Source: JBKEAJ01 sp047972135 (GTDB lineage: Bacteria; Bacteroidota; Bacteroidia; Bacteroidales; Prolixibacteraceae). From it: a stretch of 13,264 nucleotides of DNA. The notes under the pieces were generated by a model, which made no database searches, was not told the DNA's origin, and saw only the letters and a list, made by a program, of their open reading frames with translations. This document shows positions 1 to 6,795 of the stretch, one piece after another (the first letter of the stretch is position 1; every line of letters begins with the position of its first letter). The position numbers and the translations under genes were made by a program. The stretch spans positions 1 to 13,264 of the forward strand of contig JBKEAJ010000096.1 of NCBI GenBank assembly GCA_047972135.1, given 5' to 3'.

Positions 1-420
1 GAATTACATAACTCTAGAAATGACACATTGGAGTTGAGTATATCTAATCCCGTAGACGATTGTGCAACCAAACTTGATAACCCAAATCTATGGTATATTA
101 ATGATGATACAACATTGACACTCGTAGCTACAAACCTATTTGAGAATATTATAGCTTTACCTCCACATACAGATAGCACTATTCAGGTAAGATTGTTAAA
201 TAGACTAAACGGGAGTAGTCTCAAAGACCTAGTGAGCGAGTACCATTATTTAGTAAACGGAGACTTCATCATAAAATCAACAGGACTAAGTAGCGACACT
301 CTAATTTTTAGAAGATCTCCTGATTTAATTATCCAGTACAAATTAGATGGAGAGTTAGTTACCTCAGATGATAGTGCTAAAATGAATAAAGTGCAAATAA
401 AGCCTCCAAAGATTAGATAA
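1..420 (+). CDS. Partial duplicate of putative lipoprotein (3' part)
   Basis: The 5' end lies outside the window; reading frame 1 is open from base 1 (ELHNSRNDTLEL...) to a TAA at 418-420. It repeats the 3' part of the complete gene at 871-1506: bases 1-414 match 1057-1470 with a single substitution (TAC here, TGC there; Tyr versus Cys). After base 414 the copies diverge: this one stops as KPPKIR, whereas the other continues as KPPKIGNGSDMLNGDK. The TTG at 28 is not a credible start because homology continues upstream of it. The family is not recognised. A beta-rich extracytoplasmic domain is plausible. Near identity implies recent duplication or gene conversion. By position after an RHS-like tip, the complete copy could be an immunity protein; that is inference. 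Confidence 0.75.
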   Translation, partial: ELHNSRNDTLELSISNPVDDCATKLDNPNLWYINDDTTLTLVATNLFENIIALPPHTDSTIQVRLLNRLNGSSLKDLVSEYHYLVNGDFIIKSTGLSSDTLIFRRSPDLIIQYKLDGELVTSDDSAKMNKVQIKPPKIR

Positions 421-434
421 GGTAGCCTCAGGTT

Positions 435-456
435 GGTAATGATTCAGATATGTTGA
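435..456 (+). repeat. Degenerate copy of the module-end repeat
   Basis: GGTAATGATTCAGATATGTT followed by GA resembles the start of the better copies at 482, 1471 and 1844, with one mismatch in 22 bases to the copy at 482. It lies 47 bases before the full copy at 482, so the end of the first lipoprotein copy carries the repeat twice. The 67 bases at 415-481 have no counterpart after the second lipoprotein copy. Confidence 0.6.
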
Positions 457-481
457 TTCAAGAAAAGTAACCGCCAAAACG

Positions 482-616
482 GGTAATGGTTCAGATATGT
501 TGAATGGTGATAAATAAAAAGCAAACAACAGCCGTTTTAATGGTGAATTGTAAATGCTTAATTATAAATGAAATGCAAACAGCAAATACATATCATATAG
601 GCGGACAGCTTGGCGA
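482..616 (+). repeat. Shared 135-base leader, copy A
   Basis: This stretch aligns without gaps to 1471-1605, with about nine mismatches counted by eye. It begins GGTAATGGTTCAGATATGTT, contains an AT-rich section (TTAATGGTGAATTGTAAATG) and ends GGCGGACAGCTTGGCGA. Immediately after the last base the two copies lead into different RHS-like fragments. It therefore marks a recombination boundary. In each copy a frame is open through it into the RHS-like part, but the AT-rich section looks more like intergenic DNA than protein. Confidence 0.8.
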
Positions 617-878
617 GGTCTTCCTTGGAGAACGGAATGATACTTGGAATTTTGCGATAAGCGAGCGCAGAGCCAAGTTTCACTTGGACTATGCCGAGTG
701 TGAGCAAAATCATGTAAATAATACGCCGTATCTCTTTAAGGGCAAGGTGCTAAATTCTAAAGAGTTTCAATACTACATGAATGCATATAATGCTAATGTA
801 GATTACTTCAATGAGAAATACGGAGAAACCAATTCTCATTTTCAGACTGATTTTTTTACAGGAGGTAGTGATGAATGA
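504..878 (+). CDS. RHS-tip-like small ORF, likely displaced RHS C-terminus
   Basis: A 124-residue ORF. Residues 37-49 (LGEVFLGERNDTW) and 73-93 (NTPYLFKGK, then QYYMNAYN) resemble the end of Bacteroidetes RHS core domains, which typically read PFGEVFVEERN.TWNTPYLFNGKELDEETGLYYYGARYY. Here about 24 residues (FAISERRAKF... to VN) separate TWN from NTPYLF, and the GARYY segment is degraded. The last 30 residues (DYFNEKYGETNSHFQTDFF...) would sit where an RHS toxin domain starts, but I recognise no toxin family. The first 36 residues come from the repeated leader, so the true start is doubtful and no ribosome binding site is seen. The stop overlaps the next gene's start by 8 bases, suggesting coupled translation. 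It could be a decayed RHS end or a small displaced cassette. Confidence 0.5.
   Translation: MVINKKQTTAVLMVNCKCLIINEMQTANTYHIGGQLGEVFLGERNDTWNFAISERRAKFHLDYAECEQNHVNNTPYLFKGKVLNSKEFQYYMNAYNANVDYFNEKYGETNSHFQTDFFTGGSDE
860..865 (+). promoter_or_regulatory. Strong Shine-Dalgarno fixing the lipoprotein start
   Basis: AGGAGG at 860-865 sits five bases before the ATG at 871. It picks this start over the upstream in-frame ATG at 811, which would put 20 extra residues ahead of the signal peptide. Such a perfect Shine-Dalgarno is uncommon in Bacteroidetes genes and is not seen at the other starts here. Confidence 0.65.
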
Positions 879-1506
879 GATAAGATTAATAATTACGACA
901 CTTATAACCCTTGCTGTAATTAATTGCAATACAGACAAATTGCCTCCTGTAGTAAAACCAAATCATTACTTAGAAGGGGATGTTACAAAGATTGTCATTG
1001 ATCATGCTGTTAAGTATCGTGATTGGTGCCGATTTTCTAGAGTTATTTTTTATATTGAATTACATAACTCTAGAAATGACACATTGGAGTTGAGTATATC
1101 TAATCCCGTAGACGATTGTGCAACCAAACTTGATAACCCAAATCTATGGTATATTAATGATGATACAACATTGACACTCGTAGCTACAAACCTATTTGAG
1201 AATATTATAGCTTTACCTCCACATACAGATAGCACTATTCAGGTAAGATTGTTAAATAGACTAAACGGGAGTAGTCTCAAAGACCTAGTGAGCGAGTGCC
1301 ATTATTTAGTAAACGGAGACTTCATCATAAAATCAACAGGACTAAGTAGCGACACTCTAATTTTTAGAAGATCTCCTGATTTAATTATCCAGTACAAATT
1401 AGATGGAGAGTTAGTTACCTCAGATGATAGTGCTAAAATGAATAAAGTGCAAATAAAGCCTCCAAAGATTGGTAATGGTTCAGATATGTTGAATGGCGAT
1501 AAATAA
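871..1506 (+). CDS. Putative lipoprotein, possible RHS immunity partner
   Basis: A 211-residue protein. The N-terminus (MNEIRLIITTLITLAVINC) is a short signal peptide ending in a lipobox-like VINC with Cys19; Asn just before Cys is less usual than Gly, Ala or Ser, so lipidation is likely rather than certain. The rest is hydrophilic and Asp/Asn-rich. I recognise no family. The start at 871 is chosen for the AGGAGG at 860-865 and because the signal peptide then begins properly. It overlaps the RHS-tip-like ORF upstream by 8 bases, the usual place for an immunity gene. Its last 11 residues (GNGSDMLNGDK) are encoded by the module-end repeat, whereas the first copy ends earlier. Duplication with one substitution in 414 bases is the oddest property. 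Function is unknown; immunity is inferred from position only. Confidence 0.7.
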   Translation: MNEIRLIITTLITLAVINCNTDKLPPVVKPNHYLEGDVTKIVIDHAVKYRDWCRFSRVIFYIELHNSRNDTLELSISNPVDDCATKLDNPNLWYINDDTTLTLVATNLFENIIALPPHTDSTIQVRLLNRLNGSSLKDLVSECHYLVNGDFIIKSTGLSSDTLIFRRSPDLIIQYKLDGELVTSDDSAKMNKVQIKPPKIGNGSDMLNGDK

Positions 1507-1605
1507 AAAGCGAGGAACAGCAGTTTTAATGGTTAATTGTAAATGGTTAATTATAAACGAGATGCAAACAGCAAATACATATCATATAGGCGGACAGCTT
1601 GGCGA
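1471..1605 (+). repeat. Shared 135-base leader, copy B
   Basis: Second copy of the leader at 482-616, about nine mismatches, no gaps. Its first 36 bases double as the coding end of the lipoprotein gene (GNGSDMLNGDK and TAA). After GGCGA at 1601-1605 it joins an RHS piece different from the one joined to copy A. Confidence 0.8.
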
Positions 1606-1744
1606 AGGCTTCTGTTGTGGCGATGAGATGCGTACAAAATCCACATTGCCTGCGGACAATGTAGATTACGAGAAATTGCAATACTACTATCACCCCGACC
1701 ATCTGGGTTCTGCTAGTTATATCACAAACCTTGACGGTGCATAG
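1493..1744 (+). pseudogene. Orphan RHS core fragment with DHLGSASYIT motif
   Basis: An 83-codon open frame whose second half is unmistakably RHS: residues 64-82 read YYYHPDHLGSASYITNLDG, the hallmark near the end of the RHS core, preceded by RTKSTLPADNVDYEKLQ, which is also typical. A working RHS protein would continue with roughly E..EY.PFGE and then the tip toxin. Here a TAG at 1742-1744 stops it one codon later. The thousands of bases of upstream YD repeats are missing too: the first half derives from the shared leader. The RHS-derived part is therefore about 1606-1741. This is a gene fragment left by recombination, not a functional protein. The ATG at 1493 overlaps the end of the lipoprotein gene and is probably unused. 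Confidence 0.8.
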
Positions 1745-1848
1745 GGTATCGCCCCGAAAGCCTTGGAGAATGGAAGAATGGTTATTCTTGTGGAATAGCT
1801 ATTTCTAAAAAGTACGGTTTGGTAGCTTATTGGACAATCCTGTGGTAA
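1735..1848 (+). pseudogene. Orphan C-terminal reading-frame tail
   Basis: In the frame starting at 1735, bounded by a TGA at 1732-1734 and a TAA at 1846-1848, about 37 residues read GCIGYRPESLGEWKNGYSCG, then IAISKKYGLVAYWTILW. The composition (several Trp, Tyr and Gly) looks like genuine protein, such as the end of a small globular domain, but there is no start codon and it is out of frame with the RHS fragment it abuts. The stop codon overlaps the start of the third module-end repeat at 1844. The likely origin is the 3' end of another cassette gene, toxin or immunity, whose front was lost when it joined the RHS fragment near 1738. The family is not recognised. Confidence 0.45.
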
Positions 1849-1885
1849 TGGTTCAAACATGTTGAATGAGAATAAATAAAAAGCA
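1844..1885 (+). repeat. Third copy of the module-end repeat
   Basis: GGTAATGGTTCAAACATGTT, then GAATGAGAATAAATAAAAAGC, matches the first part of the leader copies at 482 and 1471 with a few substitutions. It stops matching shortly after the AAAAAGC, where the terminator hairpin begins. As in the other copies, it follows directly on the end of a module. Confidence 0.7.
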
Positions 1886-1888
1886 AAT

Positions 1889-1919
1889 AACGGCTCTATC
1901 CCTTATGGGTAGGGCTGTT
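1889..1919. terminator. Bidirectional terminator-like hairpin between convergent genes
   Basis: AACGGCT-CTA-T-CCC, loop TTAT, GGG-TAG-GGCTGTT forms a 13-bp stem with one bulged T and two G-T pairs in the plus-strand transcript. It is followed by TGTTTAT on the plus strand, and by ATTTGCTTTTTATT on the minus strand. It lies between the plus-strand cassette region and the minus-strand DUF5686 gene that ends at 1964, so it may terminate both. Confidence 0.6.
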
Positions 1920-1963
1920 TGTTTATAGCTTACAGCATATGGCATTAAAATCGGCTGTTGTGC

Positions 1964-4435
1964 TTACAGCTCTAATTTCAGAGATACAAAGATTCCGAAA
2001 TTGCTGGCATCGGGGGTATCTTTATGAGTTAGCCGCCACACAGCGTCGATTCTCACAAGATTAAAAATATTTTCTATCCCACAGTTTGCCTCCACATAAG
2101 GTTCGCCTTGGAGAGTGGTCATATCGCGTGGCATTAGGATGTCCTTTTGGTGTTCGTTTTTCATTCTTCCATAAGTCACTCTTGCTCCTGCGACTTCCCG
2201 TAGTTCGAGACGCCTGATTAATGGAAGTTTATTAAATAAATATCCCAAGAAATGATGTTCATAATTAAGAGTTGCATACTCGTCGCTGCCAAATTCCTGA
2301 TAATTCATCAGGTTATTTGAAAATTTGCTAAACACATAAGTTTCATTACCGGCATGGAGTTGGAGTAGGGGGAAAGGGACATCTCCCCAAATTTTCCCGA
2401 TTGAGCCATACATAAGACCGTAACCAAAGGGGTTAATATTTATTTTATTGGCAAAAAGAAATTCCAGCTTACGATAGTTGTAGTCGGCTTCCACAGCTTT
2501 AAAACCTATGTCAAAGTTTACAAACAGGGTAGGTCCTTTGATGGACAGTCGGCGTTTGTCAAAGCCTTTCACATATTCAGTTTCTTTGAATGCGAAGCGG
2601 TTTGAAATTTTCAGAGTCATCACATCAAATTTTCTTAAGGACTCACCTTTAGGAGTTAGAAAAGGGACAAACGGGGAGCCGTACACAGCTTTATGCTCAA
2701 CTTCAAAAGTTGTAGAAAAGCCACGCATCCAATCTCTTTGCAAGCCCATAGTTTTCTTTTCGGTCAGGCTTAGTTTATCATTCAAATCCCTACTTATCAG
2801 TGTATTAAGCATATTACTTTCACTCACGGCATCATATCCGCGTCCCATCGTTTCCATATCTTTAATGTAGGAAATATAGAATTTTGTAAATCGTTCTCTG
2901 TTTATTACCCACTCAAAGGTGCCTCCATATTTCCATATTTCGTCTTTCAGTCCATAGGCAGCATGTCCGCCAAATCTAAATTTTTCGCTAAATTTTGTTG
3001 TAGTTCTAGCCCCCAGTCGGAAACGATTACCTTCAATTTTGTTGCTACTCCACAGATAGTAGTAAGGACCATACTCTATCCAGTTGTGTTTTATATAGCC
3101 ATAAGTCAAAAACTCGACTGAGTTTTCCAAAGCGTTGAACAGCGGCACTTCTTTCAGACTATCCACCATTGTATATATACCTAGCTCTGTGGCACTTAGG
3201 GCTTCGGGTCTTAAATCCTTCCATTTTTCTTCGTTCTCATTATCGTCGTATGCATTTTCTGCAATGTGCATTGTAGATATACGCTTCAGTGCCTTCGCCT
3301 CTTTGTCATTATCTTTGAATACCAAGTTTGAATAGAAGGTTGTTTTGTGTCCTAGCAGTGCAGGGATATCTAAGAAGTTTCCTTCCGTGAGGTTCAAATC
3401 GACATAAACCAGTTGTTTATGAGGAATCCAGAGTCCGTCCTGTTTTTTAAAATCGTAGACAGCATAAAAATCAGTAACGTAGTTAATATTCATCTTCTGA
3501 GGTATCTTAGCCTCCAACCTCACAATTGCATAATCCTCCTTGTCAATCCATATTAATCCCTTAAGGGTATTATTTTGGGTATATTTAGGAGAAAATGAAA
3601 TCTTATAGCATTGGGAATTATTCATCATAACGGCAGTATCATAAAGGAAGAAGCGATAGTAGGAGAGAGCTCTATTGTTGAGAGGCAGTGTAATAATCAT
3701 GTTTCCAATTTGCAGGGTATTGTTGTAAGGGTTAAGGTCTTGATTTACTTGTCCTGTAAATTGCGAAATATTTTCGGGATTTATTCCCGAAGCTCTAAAA
3801 GATTCGATAACTTCAGTAATTGAGCTTTCACCCTTGCTGTGATATACTTTCGAGGAAGTTTCTGTAATCAGTACGGGCAAGAATTTATGGCTTTTGTCTT
3901 TTGCCGAATCTACATAATCGTAGAGGAAACCGAAGTTTTTACGGAATCGTTTATTTTTCGGAAGTTCAAAATTCTTGATGTCCATTCGGAGTTTATTATA
4001 GACTTTGGCTTCCCAGTTAGGTAGATTTTTGGGGTCGTTCTTATCTTTTGCCTCAATAGCATTTTTGATTATTGGGTGAGCGGGGTTGGCGCCGGGCGTA
4101 ACAACGGTTTCATTAAGGTTAAAAACTTCGCTACCTAGAATAACTGAGTATTCAGTTTTCTTCTTAGTGTTTATCGGCACCAATTCGGTAATATATCCGA
4201 CAGATGAGACCTTCAGTGTATCAATAGTGTTGGTTTTATTAATCAATTGGAAAGTACCTTCAAGTCCGGTTATAGCACCGTCGCCCGTTCCCACGACATA
4301 TATATTTGCGAAAGGGATTGGCGTTTCACCATCCTTTTCAAAGACGGTGCCTCTGATGGTATCTTGTGCCAACAGTGTGGAATGTATCGCACCCAAAGAT
4401 ATGGCAAATGCAAGAACTGTGTAAAATATTCTCAT
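1964..4435 (-). CDS. DUF5686 / carboxypeptidase-like regulatory domain protein
   Basis: An 823-residue envelope protein. A signal peptide spans residues 1-23 or 24 (cleavage near LLAQ). Residues 26 to about 110 form a carboxypeptidase-regulatory-like beta-sandwich (RGTVFEKDGETPIPFANIYV... and SSVGYITELVPI), as also found on TonB-dependent receptors. The remainder matches the DUF5686 family of Bacteroidetes, with many alternating aromatic segments and a YVEANCGIENIFN-type ending that suggest a C-terminal outer-membrane beta-barrel. Its role is not established. Length is normal for the family. The gene is 53 bases downstream of dipeptidyl peptidase IV on the same strand, so co-transcription is possible, although a short inverted repeat lies in the gap. 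It converges on the RHS region, from which the hairpin at 1889-1919 separates it. Confidence 0.85.
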   Translation of the reverse strand: MRIFYTVLAFAISLGAIHSTLLAQDTIRGTVFEKDGETPIPFANIYVVGTGDGAITGLEGTFQLINKTNTIDTLKVSSVGYITELVPINTKKKTEYSVILGSEVFNLNETVVTPGANPAHPIIKNAIEAKDKNDPKNLPNWEAKVYNKLRMDIKNFELPKNKRFRKNFGFLYDYVDSAKDKSHKFLPVLITETSSKVYHSKGESSITEVIESFRASGINPENISQFTGQVNQDLNPYNNTLQIGNMIITLPLNNRALSYYRFFLYDTAVMMNNSQCYKISFSPKYTQNNTLKGLIWIDKEDYAIVRLEAKIPQKMNINYVTDFYAVYDFKKQDGLWIPHKQLVYVDLNLTEGNFLDIPALLGHKTTFYSNLVFKDNDKEAKALKRISTMHIAENAYDDNENEEKWKDLRPEALSATELGIYTMVDSLKEVPLFNALENSVEFLTYGYIKHNWIEYGPYYYLWSSNKIEGNRFRLGARTTTKFSEKFRFGGHAAYGLKDEIWKYGGTFEWVINRERFTKFYISYIKDMETMGRGYDAVSESNMLNTLISRDLNDKLSLTEKKTMGLQRDWMRGFSTTFEVEHKAVYGSPFVPFLTPKGESLRKFDVMTLKISNRFAFKETEYVKGFDKRRLSIKGPTLFVNFDIGFKAVEADYNYRKLEFLFANKININPFGYGLMYGSIGKIWGDVPFPLLQLHAGNETYVFSKFSNNLMNYQEFGSDEYATLNYEHHFLGYLFNKLPLIRRLELREVAGARVTYGRMKNEHQKDILMPRDMTTLQGEPYVEANCGIENIFNLVRIDAVWRLTHKDTPDASNFGIFVSLKLEL

Positions 4436-4450
4436 ATATAAGGTGTAAAA

Positions 4451-4463
4451 CTATTGGTAATAG
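4451..4463. other. Short inverted repeat between DPP IV and DUF5686 genes
   Basis: CTATT-GGT-AATAG makes a five-base-pair stem with a three-base loop. In the minus-strand transcript it is followed by TTTTA, so it could be a weak attenuator. A TAGTTTTA, one base off the Bacteroidetes TAnnTTTG -7 element, lies beside it at 4446-4453 and might instead serve a promoter for the DUF5686 gene. Neither role is strong. Confidence 0.25.
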
Positions 4464-4488
4464 ATAGGCTAATAAGTGCTGACAAGTC

Positions 4489-6681
4489 TTATTTCATACT
4501 TTCGTTTATATATTTTATTATCTTATTAAACAAATGTTTCCGAGTATTCCCACCGTAAATACTATGGTTTCTGTTTGTATATGTGTGCATATCGAAGTTT
4601 TTATTTTTCTGAGTTATAACCTCTGCCAGTTCAAAAGTATTTTGGGGATGCACATTGTCGTCTGCAAGTCCATGTATCAGGATTAAATTTCCTGTCAAGC
4701 CGTCGGCGTAGTTTGCAACGGAGCTGTTTTTGTAGCCCTGCTTGTTGGCCTGCGGAGTTTGCATGTATCGTTCTGTGTAAATTGCGTCATAATACCGCCA
4801 ACTTGTAACGGGAGCGACAGCCACGCCTGTATTTATTATGTCGGCTGCACGACAAAGAGACAGAGCTGTCATGTATCCTCCATAGCTCCAACCGTACATT
4901 GTAATTTTTTTGCTATCCACATAGGGCAGAGATGCCAAATACTTTGCAGCATCAATATGGTCAGAGGACTCTAGCACGCCGAGTTGTTTGTAGGTACATT
5001 TTCTAAACTCCTCACCACGAGCTGCTGTGCCTCGTGGGTCGACACAGCTCACGATGTAACCCTGAGCAGCCATGTATGTAGTCCAATTTGCTGACCAGCT
5101 GTCTGTTGCCGACTGCGAGTTAGGGCCACTATACTGAGTCATCAGCACGGGATAAGTTATATTTGGGTCAAAATCTGTAGGTTTCATCATCCACCCGTTC
5201 AGCATTGTTCCTTCGGAATTTTTAAAGCTAAAAAACTCTCTTTGCGGCAGGTTTGCTTCTGCTATTCTATCAATCAGCTCTTTGTTATCTTCCAGAGTTC
5301 TAAGTTTCTCACCATCAATTGAATATACGCTTACATTCAGAGGTTCATTAAGTGAGGTGTGTTTCAACACATAATAGCTGAAATCGGCAGAAAACTCGGC
5401 ATTATTAGTTCCATTTTGAGTTGTCAGCAGTTTCTCCACACGCCCTTTCTTCGTTTGCGTAAGTGAGTAGATCTCTCTTTGCATCGGAGTTTTCTTGGCA
5501 GCTTGGTAATAGAAGGTTTTTGTTGCGGCATTGTAGCCGTAGAACTTGGTAACATCGTAGTCGCCTTTTGTAAGGCAAGCTTTTTCGGTTCCATTGGCAT
5601 CGTATAGATATAGATGCGACCAGCCGTCTTTTTCGGTTAGCGTAACATACTCCTTTCCTTCATTAATAAAATGCAGATTATCCAAAAAATCTTCGCTAAT
5701 GTATCTTTTGTTAGTTTCTCTGTGTAAGACTTTTACGTCGCCTGTAAGAGGATTTGCATAATATATGTTGAGCTCATTTTGAAAGCGGTTCATTTCCATA
5801 AAAGCGGCATTTTTGGCATCGGGCGACCAGAAGCAACGTGGGATATAGTTGTCGCCTTCGGGGATTTTCACCTTGATAGTATTTTTCTCCATCAGCTCGT
5901 ACACATGTGCAGAAACAATGGAATTTTTCTCTCCTGCCTTGGGATACTTATAATAAATATTTTGCGGATACAGTTCATTCTCAACAATTTCGGGTAACAA
6001 TCCTTTGTACATTCTCAGCGAGTAAGCCTGAACGTCTTTTTCGTTAAACTTTATGTACGACAGGTACTTGCTGTCGGGCGACCAGCTCATAGCATTGCTT
6101 AGGCTGAACTCTTCTTCATATTCCCAGTCGCCTTTACCGTTTATAATTTCGTTTTTCTTACCATCGGAAGTCACCTGTACTTCGGAGTTGAAACGTAAAT
6201 TTTTGATAAAGACATTGTTATCTCTCACGAATGCTATTTTCGTCCCGTCGGGTGAGAATGTAGCTACCTCTTGCGCCCCGTTTTCTGAGAGTTTTGTCCA
6301 CTCTTGGCTCACAAAATTCCAAATATAATTTTCGGCGGTATATGAGCGTCTGTATATCTTATTAATGTTGACGGCAAACATTATTTTGGTTTCATCGTCG
6401 GAGAGTGTGTACTTCTGAAAATCCTCGATAGGCGAGTTTCTGAGCTTACTTAAATCTACAAAAGTTTCAAGTTTTTCGCCTGTTTCAAAGCTATATTTCG
6501 ATAAAATACCTTTCCCGTCTTTTTTCAGGAAGGTCTTGCCGTCTTTCAGCGAACTAAATCCTGCAACATTTTTCTGCGCAAACTTCCCGTCGAGAATATC
6601 GTCGAGGGTAAAGCGGCTTTGTGCAGCCAATATATTTATAAATAGCAATGCTACTATTGAAAGGCATAATGTTTTTCTCAT
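4489..6681 (-). CDS. Dipeptidyl peptidase IV (S9B serine peptidase)
   Basis: A 730-residue secreted or periplasmic prolyl dipeptidase, expected to release X-Pro or X-Ala dipeptides from peptide N-termini. A signal peptide spans residues 1-20 (ILAA before QSRF). An eight-bladed-propeller N-terminal domain follows to about residue 480, including DWEYEEEF at 185-192, the double-Glu region that binds the substrate amino terminus in DPP IV. The C-terminal alpha/beta hydrolase domain has GWSYGGYMT with nucleophile Ser599, HGLADDNVHPQN with Asp674 and NRNHSIYGGN with His706, so the triad is complete. Length is typical. The function of such enzymes in Bacteroidetes is growth on peptides, often in asaccharolytic species. 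The next gene on the strand is DUF5686, 53 bases away. A TAAATTTG element lies upstream. Confidence 0.93.
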   Translation of the reverse strand: MRKTLCLSIVALLFINILAAQSRFTLDDILDGKFAQKNVAGFSSLKDGKTFLKKDGKGILSKYSFETGEKLETFVDLSKLRNSPIEDFQKYTLSDDETKIMFAVNINKIYRRSYTAENYIWNFVSQEWTKLSENGAQEVATFSPDGTKIAFVRDNNVFIKNLRFNSEVQVTSDGKKNEIINGKGDWEYEEEFSLSNAMSWSPDSKYLSYIKFNEKDVQAYSLRMYKGLLPEIVENELYPQNIYYKYPKAGEKNSIVSAHVYELMEKNTIKVKIPEGDNYIPRCFWSPDAKNAAFMEMNRFQNELNIYYANPLTGDVKVLHRETNKRYISEDFLDNLHFINEGKEYVTLTEKDGWSHLYLYDANGTEKACLTKGDYDVTKFYGYNAATKTFYYQAAKKTPMQREIYSLTQTKKGRVEKLLTTQNGTNNAEFSADFSYYVLKHTSLNEPLNVSVYSIDGEKLRTLEDNKELIDRIAEANLPQREFFSFKNSEGTMLNGWMMKPTDFDPNITYPVLMTQYSGPNSQSATDSWSANWTTYMAAQGYIVSCVDPRGTAARGEEFRKCTYKQLGVLESSDHIDAAKYLASLPYVDSKKITMYGWSYGGYMTALSLCRAADIINTGVAVAPVTSWRYYDAIYTERYMQTPQANKQGYKNSSVANYADGLTGNLILIHGLADDNVHPQNTFELAEVITQKNKNFDMHTYTNRNHSIYGGNTRKHLFNKIIKYINESMK

Positions 6682-6731
6682 CTTCTTGATTTTTATATCG
6701 CAGTAAATATTATTTTCAATTCGTTAAGCCA

Positions 6732-6739
6732 CAAATTTA
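6732..6739 (-). promoter_or_regulatory. Candidate -7 element for DPP IV
   Basis: Read on the minus strand this is TAAATTTG, an exact match to the Bacteroidetes TAnnTTTG -7 consensus, about 50 bases before the ATG at 6681. I see no convincing TTTG at the expected -33 position, so only the -7 half is supported. Confidence 0.5.
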
Positions 6740-6795
6740 GTAAAAGAAATTCAGATAACAGCCTTGATGTTCCGATTTTCAGATACACGCCTTTG

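Noticed and set aside
811..870. Upstream in-frame start (ATG 811) for the lipoprotein
   Set aside because: It would add 20 residues before a clear signal peptide, while AGGAGG stands in front of the ATG at 871.
1..1920. Insertion sequence as the cause of the duplication
   Set aside because: No transposase-like frame or terminal inverted repeats could be found around the duplicated unit; RHS-type recombination explains it better.
1928..1970. Direct repeat GCTTACAGC near the end of the DUF5686 gene
   Set aside because: Two nine-base copies with no flanking structure, not distinguishable from chance in this AT-rich region.
2508..2870. Plus-strand open frames inside the DUF5686 and DPP IV genes
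   Set aside because: They lie opposite well-supported genes, show no recognisable motifs and have the composition expected for antisense frames.
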